From Paucibacter_B soli (lineage in GTDB: Bacteria; Pseudomonadota; Gammaproteobacteria; Burkholderiales; Burkholderiaceae_C): 64,000 bases of DNA. This document shows positions 7,974 through 15,690 of the stretch, piece after piece. Both the position numbers and the translations under genes were made by a program. Positions within the stretch are counted from its first letter, which is position 1; each line of letters begins with the position of its first letter. Under the pieces are notes generated by a model. The model was not told the origin of the DNA. It searched no databases and saw only the letters and a list, made by a program, of their open reading frames with translations. Where the stretch lies: contig NZ_JBBHJW010000002.1 in assembly GCF_037482845.1 (NCBI RefSeq), forward strand, positions 434,001 through 498,000, given 5' to 3'.

Positions 7974-9506
7974 CTAGCGTGCGCGTCCGCGGTACCGCAC
8001 CGCTTCCAGCGGCTCGGACCTGTCGGTGAGTTCGACGGAGGCCCCTTCATTGGCGAAGGTCAGGCGGAAGCGGCGTTTATTGATGTTCCCCACCTCGTCG
8101 TAGTCGAGGATAAACGTGCTGTCGTTCTCCCATGCACCGCTTGCTGCAACCGGCAGTCCGAATCGCCCATCGGGCGAAACGCGGGGGACGCCGTCCAAGC
8201 CGATCGGTCGGGGTCCGTCGTGCCGGTCAACCAGTTCCAACTCGAACTGGGCCGAACCACTCCCCGAAAAGGTGAGCGAGAACGACCTGATGTCGAAAGG
8301 ATTCGCGTCGAGCGCGTAGGCGCGGCCCGAGATCACCTCTGCCAACAGCGGCGCTTGGGTGAGCGGTCGCGCAGCCGGCGGCTCCGTCGCAGCCCGTACG
8401 ACACTCGCGAGTCGCCTCGCTCCTGCCGGGTTCTCGGGCAACGCGCGGTCGGATTTGATTGCGCGGCCGATGAACTGGCCGATGTCGCCCGGCTCGAACT
8501 CTCCTCCCGTGAACACGACAACGAGGTTCTTCGCCGGCACGACGCTTATGCGCTGCCCGCCTCGACCGAGTCCTTCGAACATCGGCGGGCTCCTGTCGGG
8601 ATAGATCCAGAGACCGTAGCCGTACCCCGTTGCTGTGCTGCTCCCCGGGTAAGCGTGCGCCTGGACGGCGGCTCGCATCCACTCTGTTGGAACGAGTTGC
8701 CGATCCTCCCACTGGCCACCTCGCAGCCAGAGATAGCCGATCTTCGCCATGTCGCGAGGCTGAAGGTGCAAGTCGCCCCAGCCGTGCGAAATCCCCTGGG
8801 AGTCGGACGGCCACGCGGCGTCGCCAATACCGAGGGGAGCAAACAACGTGCGCCGAGCGAAGTCGAGCGCGCTCCCGCCGGTCGCTTTGGTGATGATCCC
8901 GGAGAGCAGGTGCATGCCGCCGGAGCAGTACTCGTAGACGCTACCGGGCTCGGCCACCATCGGGAGATCAAACATGAACCCTATCCAATCTGGACTCTTC
9001 CTCATCTGGGTCAGAGTGATCTCCCCCTGCTGCTGGTGGCAGTCGAGCCCGGATGTCATCGTGAGCAGGTGTTCCACCGTCAAGCGCGTCTTGCGCGAGT
9101 CGAGCTTGGCGGTGGCCCGCGCGCCCAGAATCTCCATCATTGCTTGCGCCACGCTGCTCACCTTGTGCTGTCCGATGGCGACGCCGACGAGCGTGGAGGT
9201 GACGCCCTTGGTCACCGACGCCATGTCGTGCATGAGGTTGTCCTGGAACGGCCAGAAGTACGCATCCAGCACGAGGTATCCATCGCGGACGATCGTTAGG
9301 CTGTGAATCGCGATCTGGCGCCGGCGAATCTCGTCGAATGCTTCGGCGAGGACTTCCGAGTCCATTCCTTGCGCTTCGGGTGAGGAACGGGGCCAGCCTT
9401 GCGTTGGCCACTTCTCCTGCTGCGCTGCCGCCTTTACGCCGGTGATCGCAAGCGCGGCCAGGTAAGCAACGATGGCGATCCGTTCGAGCACTCTCACGTT
9501 CTTCAC
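7974..9506 (-). CDS. Secreted serine hydrolase of the beta-lactamase (class C/PBP-like) family
   Basis: A 510-aa protein with an N-terminal signal peptide (hydrophobic residues 11-24, then AAAQQ). The catalytic motif SVTK is at 97-100 (nucleophile S97, base K100), and YEYCSGG near 191-197 gives the second motif as Y-C-S. GRGGQRI stands near the usual KTG/HxG position. The family covers esterases, D-aminopeptidases and beta-lactamase-like enzymes, so no drug-resistance role is implied. A C-terminal extension of about 130 residues looks like a beta-rich domain. Codon use is less GC-extreme than in the denitrification genes, suggesting a separate origin. Confidence 0.82.
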   Translation of the reverse strand: MKNVRVLERIAIVAYLAALAITGVKAAAQQEKWPTQGWPRSSPEAQGMDSEVLAEAFDEIRRRQIAIHSLTIVRDGYLVLDAYFWPFQDNLMHDMASVTKGVTSTLVGVAIGQHKVSSVAQAMMEILGARATAKLDSRKTRLTVEHLLTMTSGLDCHQQQGEITLTQMRKSPDWIGFMFDLPMVAEPGSVYEYCSGGMHLLSGIITKATGGSALDFARRTLFAPLGIGDAAWPSDSQGISHGWGDLHLQPRDMAKIGYLWLRGGQWEDRQLVPTEWMRAAVQAHAYPGSSTATGYGYGLWIYPDRSPPMFEGLGRGGQRISVVPAKNLVVVFTGGEFEPGDIGQFIGRAIKSDRALPENPAGARRLASVVRAATEPPAARPLTQAPLLAEVISGRAYALDANPFDIRSFSLTFSGSGSAQFELELVDRHDGPRPIGLDGVPRVSPDGRFGLPVAASGAWENDSTFILDYDEVGNINKRRFRLTFANEGASVELTDRSEPLEAVRYRGRAR

Positions 9507-9717
9507 TCACTCAAGTCTGCGAGGCGGCGACACCGAAAGGCCAATTCTTGCAGTTGACTCATCAAAGTGAGGCAAGACCGCCGCTGCACCGAAGGCGTAG
9601 AGGAACGATTCAACATGCATTTGACAGAGCGAATGCCGCCAAGTGATCTAAAGGTGTCGCCGCCAGGTTCCCGTCATCGTCCAATGCAATCGTGTGCCCG
9701 CCGACAATCGGTGCGCG

Positions 9718-10260
9718 TCAGGTAAATGACTCGACCCGAAGAATATCGTGCTCCATAGCAAGAATCTGGCGCTCAATGGCTGCCTTCGCATCTTCGTGAG
9801 GGGCCAGCGCACGCTCCTTTGCGTAAACGATGCTTCGCCGCTCGGCAGCAGTGTATTTGCGATTAGTAAGGATTGCCGTAATGGACGTTGCCGCGCTCGC
9901 TGACCGCTGACGTGCTACGGTGCGAATGTCCTTCATGCGTACAGCGAGTTCCTTCTTTTGCAGTTGAAGGTCCTTCTTGACCGCCTTTAGCTCTTTCACG
10001 AGCAGCACCTGTTCTTCCTTGGTGCTGGGTGTATCGTCAATCTTGCCTTGAAGCTGTTCAGCAGTAGTGGCGCACAGCGTTGACCAATTGCGGCGCTCGA
10101 CGCATCGCTTTGAGCGATGCGCAAGCTCGGGCCGGCTGCGATGCTCGGCACCGCAGCGAGGGCCTCCGCATCCGGGCCGCAGCGGCCACCCGCCCTGGGC
10201 TTTGCCTGCATGGCCGTCGCAGGGTTGCCGAGTTCGCCCTCGCATTTTGCGCTGGCGCAA
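9718..10260 (-). CDS. Hypothetical coiled-coil protein, probably truncated and fused to unrelated sequence
   Basis: The open frame gives 180 aa, but it reads as two parts. The C-terminal 115 residues (about 9718-10065) are a charged, helical stretch (TKEEQVLLVKELKAVKKDLQ, later RKYTAAERRSIVYAKERALA) of a small hypothetical-protein type I cannot name. The N-terminal 65 residues (about 10066-10260) are Arg/Cys/Gly-rich and look like non-coding or repeat DNA read through. Base composition is less GC-rich in the first part, with an abrupt change near 10075. I read this as a 5'-truncated gene joined to a repeat-like segment reaching the nrdD promoter. Function unknown. Confidence 0.4.
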   Translation of the reverse strand: MRQRKMRGRTRQPCDGHAGKAQGGWPLRPGCGGPRCGAEHRSRPELAHRSKRCVERRNWSTLCATTAEQLQGKIDDTPSTKEEQVLLVKELKAVKKDLQLQKKELAVRMKDIRTVARQRSASAATSITAILTNRKYTAAERRSIVYAKERALAPHEDAKAAIERQILAMEHDILRVESFT

Positions 10261-10294
10261 AGCCCGCGCAGATCGCCGGGGTCAGGTCTTGTTG

Positions 10295-10310
10295 ACCACA
10301 TATCTAGTGT
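10295..10310. promoter_or_regulatory. NrdR box 1 upstream of nrdD
   Basis: The 16 bases ACCACATATCTAGTGT match the NrdR-box consensus ACACWATATATWGTGT at about 12 positions. With the second box it forms a 12-bp perfect inverted repeat (arms 10300-10311 and 10326-10337). NrdR is the nucleotide-sensing repressor of ribonucleotide reductase genes and usually binds two boxes in phase. Confidence 0.65.
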
Positions 10311-10326
10311 CTATCCTGCCGGCCTG

Positions 10327-10342
10327 ACACTAGATATAGGTT
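10327..10342. promoter_or_regulatory. NrdR box 2 upstream of nrdD
   Basis: The 16 bases ACACTAGATATAGGTT match the NrdR consensus at about 13 positions and end four bases before the nrdD ATG. Start-to-start distance from box 1 is 32 bases, about three helical turns, which is the spacing expected for paired NrdR boxes. Binding here would block initiation of nrdD. Confidence 0.65.
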
Positions 10343-10346
10343 TTTC

Positions 10347-12362
10347 ATGTCCATTCAAGCGACCCAGCAGCCTAGCGCGCTGATGAAACGAGACGGGCGC
10401 GTCGTCGCCTTCGACGCGGCCAAGATTGCCAGCGCGCTGGCGCGCGCCGGCGCGGCCACCGGCGAGTTGGATGCGCAGCGCGCGCAGCAGCTGACGCAGG
10501 CGGCGGTGCTGCCGCGCCTGCAGGGGCTGGCCTGCCCGCAGATCGAGCAGGTGCAGGATGCCGTCGAGGCGGCGCTGTTCGATGCCGGCCTGCGCCACAC
10601 GCTGCGCGCCTATGTGGTGTACCGCGAGCAGCACCGCCAGCTGCGCGGCGCGCGCCAGACCCTGGTGGACGTGCAGGCCACCATGGACGAATACCTGCAG
10701 CAGCGCGACTGGCGCATCAAGGCCAATGCCAACCAGGGCTGGAGCCTGGGCGGGCTGATCCTGAACGTCTCCGGCAAGGTGGTGGCCAACTACTGGCTGG
10801 ACCAGGTCTACCCACCCGCGGTGGGGCGCGCGCATCGCGAGGCCGATCTGCACATCCACGACCTCGACATGCTCAGCGGTTACTGCGCCGGCTGGTCGCT
10901 GCGCACCCTGCTCAACGAGGGGCTGAACGGTGTGGCGGGCAAGGTCGAATCGGCACCGCCGCGCCATCTCTCCAGCGCGGTAGGCCAGATCGTCAATTTC
11001 CTGGGCACGCTGCAGAACGAGTGGGCGGGGGCGCAGGCTTTTTCCAGCTTCGACACCTATCTGGCGCCCTATGTGCGCCAGGATGGGCTCAGCTACGAGC
11101 AGGTGCGCCAGTGCATGCAGGAACTGGTCTACAACCTCAACGTGCCCTCGCGCTGGGGCACGCAGACGCCTTTTACCAACCTGACCTTCGACTGGACCTG
11201 CCCCGAGGACCTGCGCGAGCAGGTGCCGATGATCGCCGGGCGCGAGCTGCCGTTTCGCTATGGCGAGCTGCAGGCCGAGATGGACCTGATCAACCGTGCC
11301 TATATCGAGGTGATGATGGCCGGCGATGCCAGGGGCAGGGCCTTCACCTTTCCGATCCCGACCTACAACATCACGCCCGATTTCGACTGGGACAGCCCCA
11401 ACGCGACGGCCCTGTTCGAGATGACGGCGCGCTACGGCCTGCCGTATTTCCAGAACTTCCTCAATTCCGAGCTGCAGCCGAATATGGTGCGCTCGATGTG
11501 CTGCCGCCTGCAGCTGGATCTGCGCGAGCTGCTCAAGCGTGGCAACGGCCTGTTCGGCTCGGCCGAGCAGACCGGCTCGCTGGGTGTGGTGACGATCAAC
11601 TGCGCGCGCTTAGGGCATCTGCACGCCGGCGACGAGGCCGGCCTGCTGCGCCGCCTCGACGAGCTGCTGGCGCTGGGGCGCGACAGCCTGGAGATCAAGC
11701 GCAAGCTGATACAGCGCCTCATGGACGAGGGCCTGTTCCCCTATACCAAGCGCTACCTGGGCACGCTGCGCAACCATTTCTCGACCCTGGGCGTGAACGG
11801 TATCAACGAGATGATCCGCAACTTCAGCGCCGATGCGGACGACATCAGCACGCCCGCCGGCCATGCGCTGGCCGTGCGCCTCCTGGACCATGTGCGCGCG
11901 CGCATGGTCGAGTTCCAGGAGCAGACCGGCCATCTCTACAACCTCGAGGCCACGCCGGCCGAGGGCACGACCTATCGCTTCGCCAAGGAAGACAAGCGGC
12001 GCTTCCCCGGCATCCTGCAGGCCGGCACGTCCGAGCAGCCCTACTACACCAACAGCTCGCAGCTGCCGGTGGGCTTCACCGACGACCCCTTCGAGGCGCT
12101 CGAGCGCCAGGACGAGCTGCAGCGCAAATACACCGGCGGCACGGTGCTGCACCTGTATATGAACGAGGCGCTCTCCAGCAGCACGGCCTGCCGCGAGCTG
12201 GTGCGGCGCTCGCTGTCGCGTTTCAAGCTGCCCTATATCACCGTGACGCCCACCTTCTCGATCTGCCCCACGCATGGCTATCTGAGCGGGCGCCACGAGT
12301 TCTGCCCACATTGCGACGCCGAGGCGCTGGCGCGCAAACATCGGGCCGCGGTGGCGGCCTGA
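10347..12362 (+). CDS. nrdD: Anaerobic (class III) ribonucleoside-triphosphate reductase, main chain without glycyl-radical domain
   Basis: A 671-aa protein that makes deoxyribonucleotides without oxygen. An ATP-cone regulatory domain fills roughly residues 1-100 (MKRDGRVVAFDAAKIASAL). The ten-stranded catalytic barrel follows, with conserved cysteine segments such as SMCCRLQL and VVTINCARLG. The C-terminus carries the zinc-site region SICPTHGYLSGRHEFCPHCD and then stops. The glycyl-radical segment expected after this region is absent and is encoded by the next gene. The stop is genuine: the following gene has its own strong Shine-Dalgarno. Paired NrdR-like boxes lie immediately upstream. Confidence 0.93.
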   Translation: MSIQATQQPSALMKRDGRVVAFDAAKIASALARAGAATGELDAQRAQQLTQAAVLPRLQGLACPQIEQVQDAVEAALFDAGLRHTLRAYVVYREQHRQLRGARQTLVDVQATMDEYLQQRDWRIKANANQGWSLGGLILNVSGKVVANYWLDQVYPPAVGRAHREADLHIHDLDMLSGYCAGWSLRTLLNEGLNGVAGKVESAPPRHLSSAVGQIVNFLGTLQNEWAGAQAFSSFDTYLAPYVRQDGLSYEQVRQCMQELVYNLNVPSRWGTQTPFTNLTFDWTCPEDLREQVPMIAGRELPFRYGELQAEMDLINRAYIEVMMAGDARGRAFTFPIPTYNITPDFDWDSPNATALFEMTARYGLPYFQNFLNSELQPNMVRSMCCRLQLDLRELLKRGNGLFGSAEQTGSLGVVTINCARLGHLHAGDEAGLLRRLDELLALGRDSLEIKRKLIQRLMDEGLFPYTKRYLGTLRNHFSTLGVNGINEMIRNFSADADDISTPAGHALAVRLLDHVRARMVEFQEQTGHLYNLEATPAEGTTYRFAKEDKRRFPGILQAGTSEQPYYTNSSQLPVGFTDDPFEALERQDELQRKYTGGTVLHLYMNEALSSSTACRELVRRSLSRFKLPYITVTPTFSICPTHGYLSGRHEFCPHCDAEALARKHRAAVAA

Positions 12363-12387
12363 TGAAGTTCAATTCCATACCCTAGCC

Positions 12388-12394
12388 AAGGAGG
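12388..12394 (+). promoter_or_regulatory. Strong Shine-Dalgarno for the split glycyl-radical gene
   Basis: AAGGAGG, fully complementary to the 16S 3' end, six bases before ATG 12401. It shows that the short downstream ORF is translated on its own rather than arising from a frameshift in nrdD. Confidence 0.75.
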
Positions 12395-12400
12395 CAAGAC

Positions 12401-12583
12401 ATGACCCCAACGACAACCCATGCGGAGCTGCAGGAGCACGAGCGTCAGCGCTGCGAGATCTGGACCCGCGTGATGGGCTACCACCGGCCGGTGGCATCCT
12501 TCAACACCGGCAAGCAGGGCGAATTCAAGGAGCGGCTGTGCTTTCAGGAACGGCCACTCGGCCAGGCCGCGACGGCGGCTTGA
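12401..12583 (+). CDS. Stand-alone glycyl-radical domain of anaerobic ribonucleotide reductase
   Basis: A 60-aa protein carrying the part that nrdD lacks: TRVMGYHRPVASFNTGKQGE, in which G26 of RVMGY is the predicted radical glycine. In one-piece NrdD enzymes this motif follows the zinc site at the extreme C-terminus. The chain presumably docks into NrdD so that NrdG can make the glycyl radical on it, in the way the GrcA (YfiD) spare part serves pyruvate formate-lyase. It lies 38 bases after nrdD and ends where nrdG begins. The family assignment is firm; that the two chains work as one enzyme is inference. Confidence 0.85.
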   Translation: MTPTTTHAELQEHERQRCEIWTRVMGYHRPVASFNTGKQGEFKERLCFQERPLGQAATAA

Positions 12584-12603
12584 GCGCCCCATCGCCGCCG
12601 GCG

Positions 12604-13302
12604 ATGGGGCCGGCGGTGGCCGGGCTGACGCCCTTCAGCAGCCTGGACTATCCGGGCCAACTCGCCGCGGTGGTGTTTCTGCAGGGCTGCCCCTGGCGCT
12701 GCGTCTACTGCCACAACCCCGGGCTGCAGCCGCGCGGCCCGGGCCGGCTTGGCTGGACCGAGCTGCTGGCCTGGCTGGAGCGGCGCCGCGGCCTGCTGGA
12801 CGCGCTGGTGTTCAGCGGCGGCGAACCCACGCTGGACGCGGCCCTGCCGCGCGCCGCCGCGCAGGTGCGCGCGCGCGGTTTCAAGGTCGGCCTGCATACC
12901 GCCGGCCTCTATCCCGAGCGCCTGGCCACGCTGCTGCCCTTGCTGGACTGGGTGGGGCTGGACATCAAGGCGCCGCTGGCGGATGCGGCGCTGCACCGGC
13001 GCATCACCGGCGTGCCCGGCGCCGAAGCCGCAGTGGCGCAAAGCCTGGCCCTGCTGGCCGCCTCGGGCCTGAGCTATGAATGCCGCAGCACCATCCATCC
13101 GGCCCTGCACGATGGCGCGGCGCTGCGGCAACTGGCCGAGCAACTGGCCGGCACCGGCGTGCGCCGCTGGGCCCTGCAGATCGCGCGCCCCGATGGCGTG
13201 GCGGGCGAAGCGCTCGCGCCGGTGCCGCCCGACTATCCCGATGCCGCGCTGCTGGCGCAGCTGCGCGAGCGCATGCCGGGGCTGGAGCTGCGGCGCGGCT
13301 GA
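12604..13302 (+). CDS. nrdG: Anaerobic ribonucleotide reductase activating enzyme NrdG (radical SAM)
   Basis: A 232-aa radical SAM protein with the CxxxCxxC cluster motif at C29, C33 and C36 (GCPWRCVYCHN), followed by SGGEPTLD, the SAM-binding GGE element. It should cleave S-adenosylmethionine to place a radical on the glycine of the small NrdD subunit. Start is uncertain: ATG 12604 is used, but a TTG at 12580 overlapping the preceding stop (TTGA) would add eight residues and couple translation. Length and organisation fit the NrdG2-like proteins with a VFLQGCPWRC entry. Confidence 0.9.
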   Translation: MGPAVAGLTPFSSLDYPGQLAAVVFLQGCPWRCVYCHNPGLQPRGPGRLGWTELLAWLERRRGLLDALVFSGGEPTLDAALPRAAAQVRARGFKVGLHTAGLYPERLATLLPLLDWVGLDIKAPLADAALHRRITGVPGAEAAVAQSLALLAASGLSYECRSTIHPALHDGAALRQLAEQLAGTGVRRWALQIARPDGVAGEALAPVPPDYPDAALLAQLRERMPGLELRRG

Positions 13303-13315
13303 TCAGCCCCCTCCA

Positions 13316-13708
13316 TCAGCCCAGCTGCACCGCCTGCCCCTGCCGGTCGAAGGGGATGAAACTGCCTAGCTGCCCGCTGCGCACGCTTTCCACCATGCGC
13401 TTGAGCGCGGCGTCGACGCGCGCGGCGTCGGCCGGGCCGGAGAGGGCGGCGGCGAACACCAGCACCCAGGGCTGGCCCATGGCTTCGGCCTCGGCGGCCA
13501 GGGCGGCAAAGCCCTGCAGCTCGGCCGGGTCCTTGTCCACGCACATCAGCGGCTCCAGCTCGCCGCCATGGCCGGCCTCGAAGGCGGCGCGCTCGGCCGG
13601 CGTGGCCTCGGGGCTGAGGCTGGCGCCGGCAAACACCAGCAAGAGGCGCTGGGCTTCGGGCTGCTGGCGCGCGGCCAGCAGCAGGTCTTCAAAGTTCGAG
13701 ATATTCAT
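13316..13708 (-). CDS. Small conserved protein next to nrdG (SseB-like; unknown function)
   Basis: A 130-aa acidic soluble protein with no signal peptide or membrane segment. Landmarks are MNISNFEDLLLAARQQPE at the start, PLMCVDKDPAEL in the middle and GSFIPFDRQGQAVQLG at the end. Proteins like this in Burkholderiales are, as far as I recall, sometimes labelled ribonucleotide reductase subunit alpha, but I see no reductase feature and do not adopt that name. It ends 14 bases from nrdG on the opposite strand and is divergent from norC, so it may share the control region with the nor operon. Confidence 0.7.
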   Translation of the reverse strand: MNISNFEDLLLAARQQPEAQRLLLVFAGASLSPEATPAERAAFEAGHGGELEPLMCVDKDPAELQGFAALAAEAEAMGQPWVLVFAAALSGPADAARVDAALKRMVESVRSGQLGSFIPFDRQGQAVQLG

Positions 13709-13744
13709 GTTGGATGTGATTGGACGCGAGGCCTGTTGGCATTT

Positions 13745-13762
13745 CCTTATCCCGGTTCAAGG
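13745..13762. promoter_or_regulatory. Degenerate DNR/FNR-like site before norC
   Basis: CCTTATCCCGGTTCAAGG keeps one full half-site of the local form (GTTCAAGG, as at 21794-21801) and a weak left half (CCTT). It sits inside an 8-bp inverted repeat (13741-13748 with 13759-13766), about 60 bases before the norC start. Confidence 0.45.
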
Positions 13763-13824
13763 AAATTCCCGAGCAAATCCCTAGGCTACCCACATTCCTT
13801 TTTTCTATACGTCGGAGGCATTCC

Positions 13825-14250
13825 ATGAGCCGAGGCTTCACCAGCCAGATGGCACGCAATATCTTCTACGGTGGCTCGCTGTTCTTCGTGCTGCTGTTTG
13901 CCGTGCTGATCTTCGATACCGAGCAACGCATCCCGCAGCGCTCCAAATCCGCCGATATCACGCCTGCCGTGGTGCGTGGCAAGCATATCTGGGAAACCCG
14001 CAACTGCATCGGTTGCCATACCTTGCTGGGCGAGGGCGCCTACTTCGCGCCCGAGCTGGGCAATGTCTACACCCGCCGCGGGCCCGACTTCATCAAGGCC
14101 TGGATCAAGGCCCAGCCCACCGGTGCGCCGGGCCGCCGCCAGATGCCCAACTTCCATCTGGACGACAAGCAGCTCGACGACCTGGTCGAGTTCCTCAAAT
14201 GGACCAATGGCGTGGACACCGAGAAGTGGCCGCCGAACATTGAAGGTTGA
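13825..14250 (+). CDS. norC: Nitric oxide reductase subunit C (membrane cytochrome c)
   Basis: A 141-aa protein with one N-terminal membrane anchor (about 13-31) and a periplasmic c-type haem domain with CIGCH at 61-65; the sixth ligand is probably the Met of RRQMPNFHL. It passes electrons to NorB. Start 13825 has GGAGG at 13814-13818; the frame is open upstream but has no better start. It is the first gene of norCBQ-polyferredoxin-norD. Confidence 0.95.
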   Translation: MSRGFTSQMARNIFYGGSLFFVLLFAVLIFDTEQRIPQRSKSADITPAVVRGKHIWETRNCIGCHTLLGEGAYFAPELGNVYTRRGPDFIKAWIKAQPTGAPGRRQMPNFHLDDKQLDDLVEFLKWTNGVDTEKWPPNIEG

Positions 14251-14262
14251 GGAGAGACAGAC

Positions 14263-15690
14263 ATGAAAACAGCCACTCTCAAGTTCAAATCGCAGTCGGT
14301 CGCCAAGCTCTATTTCATGGGCGCGATCGCACTCTTCGTGGGCCAGATCGTGTTCGGCCTGACCCTGGGCCTGCAGTACCTGATCGGCGACCTGGTGTTT
14401 CCGGCCATCCCCTTCAACATCGCCCGCATGGTGCACACGAACCTGCTCATCGTGTGGCTCTTGATGGGCTTCATGGGCTCGGCCTATTACCTGGTGCCGG
14501 AAGAAGCCGAGACCGAGCTTTACAGCCCGCTGCTGGCCAAGATCCTGTTCTGGGTCTTCCTCGCCGCGGGTGGCGCCACCATCCTGGGCTATCTGCTGGT
14601 GCCTTACGCCACGCTGGCCGAGATGACCGGCAACAACCTGCTGGCCACCATGGGGCGCGAGTTCCTCGAGCAGCCCCTGCCGACCAAGCTGGGCATCGTG
14701 GTGGTGGCGCTGGCCTTCCTATTCAACATCAGCATGACGGTGTTGAAGGGCCGCAAGACGGCGATCACCCTGGTGCTGCTGATGGGCTTGTGGGGCCTGG
14801 CGCTGATGTTCCTGTTCAGCTTCGTCAACCCCAGCAACCTGGTGCGCGACAAGATGTACTGGTGGTTCGTCGTCCACCTCTGGGTGGAAGGCACCTGGGA
14901 GCTGATCCTGGGCGCGCTCTTGGCCTTCGTGCTGATCAAGACCACCGGCGTCGACCGTGAGGTGATCGACAAGTGGCTGTACCTGATCATCACCATGGCC
15001 CTGGTCACCGGCATCCTGGGTACCGGCCACCACTTCTTCTTCATCGGCCTGCCGGGCTACTGGCAATGGGTGGGTAGCGTGTTCAGCGCGATGGAGCCGA
15101 TTCCCTTCTTCATGATGACCCTGTTCGCCTTCAATATGGTGCAGCGTCGCAAGCGCGAGCATCCCAACCAGGCAGCGGTGCTGTGGGCCGTCGGTTGCGC
15201 GGTGATGGGCTTCCTGGGCGCCGGCCTGTGGGGCTTCATCCACACGCTCAGCCCGGTCAACTACTACACCCACGGCAGCCAGATCACCGCGGCGCACGGC
15301 CACCTGGCCTTCTACGGTGCCTATGTGCTGGTGGTGATCGCGATGATCAGCTATGCCATGCCTATCCTGCGCGGCCGTGAGGCCAATCCGCGCCGTGCCC
15401 AGGCCGTCGAGATGTGGAGCTTCTGGATCATGACCATCGGTATGGCGGTGATGGTGCTGGCCCTGACCGGCGCCGGCATCCTGCAGATCTGGCTGCAGCG
15501 CATGCCCACCGAGGGTGCGATGGGCTTCATGGCCACGCAAGACCAGCTGCGCTTCTTCTACTGGGTGCGTGTGGCCGGTGGCGTGATGTTCCTGTGCGGC
15601 CTGCTCACCTATCTGGCCAGCTTCTTCATCGGCGAGGGTGCCGATGAGGCCGACGAGGCGACGACGAATGGCCGCCTGAGGGCTGCATGA
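14263..15690 (+). CDS. norB: Nitric oxide reductase subunit B (cNor type)
   Basis: A 475-aa, 12-helix haem-copper-oxidase relative that reduces 2 NO to N2O in the inner membrane. Expected ligands are visible: H58 and H347 for haem b, H345 for haem b3, and H205, H256 and H257 for the non-haem iron FeB. Conserved glutamates E209 and E278 are present. The length and the adjacent norC show the short cytochrome-dependent type, not quinol-dependent qNor. Its stop overlaps norQ by ATGA. Confidence 0.97.
   Translation: MKTATLKFKSQSVAKLYFMGAIALFVGQIVFGLTLGLQYLIGDLVFPAIPFNIARMVHTNLLIVWLLMGFMGSAYYLVPEEAETELYSPLLAKILFWVFLAAGGATILGYLLVPYATLAEMTGNNLLATMGREFLEQPLPTKLGIVVVALAFLFNISMTVLKGRKTAITLVLLMGLWGLALMFLFSFVNPSNLVRDKMYWWFVVHLWVEGTWELILGALLAFVLIKTTGVDREVIDKWLYLIITMALVTGILGTGHHFFFIGLPGYWQWVGSVFSAMEPIPFFMMTLFAFNMVQRRKREHPNQAAVLWAVGCAVMGFLGAGLWGFIHTLSPVNYYTHGSQITAAHGHLAFYGAYVLVVIAMISYAMPILRGREANPRRAQAVEMWSFWIMTIGMAVMVLALTGAGILQIWLQRMPTEGAMGFMATQDQLRFFYWVRVAGGVMFLCGLLTYLASFFIGEGADEADEATTNGRLRAA

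Noticed and set aside
12360..12401. A frameshift in nrdD that would explain the separated radical domain
   Set aside because: The stop is followed by a perfect AAGGAGG at the right distance from a new ATG, and the 38-base spacer has no remnant coding similarity.
13316..13708. Naming the small protein a ribonucleotide reductase alpha subunit
   Set aside because: It is only 130 residues and has no radical, cysteine or nucleotide-binding motif of a reductase; only its place beside nrdG could suggest the name.
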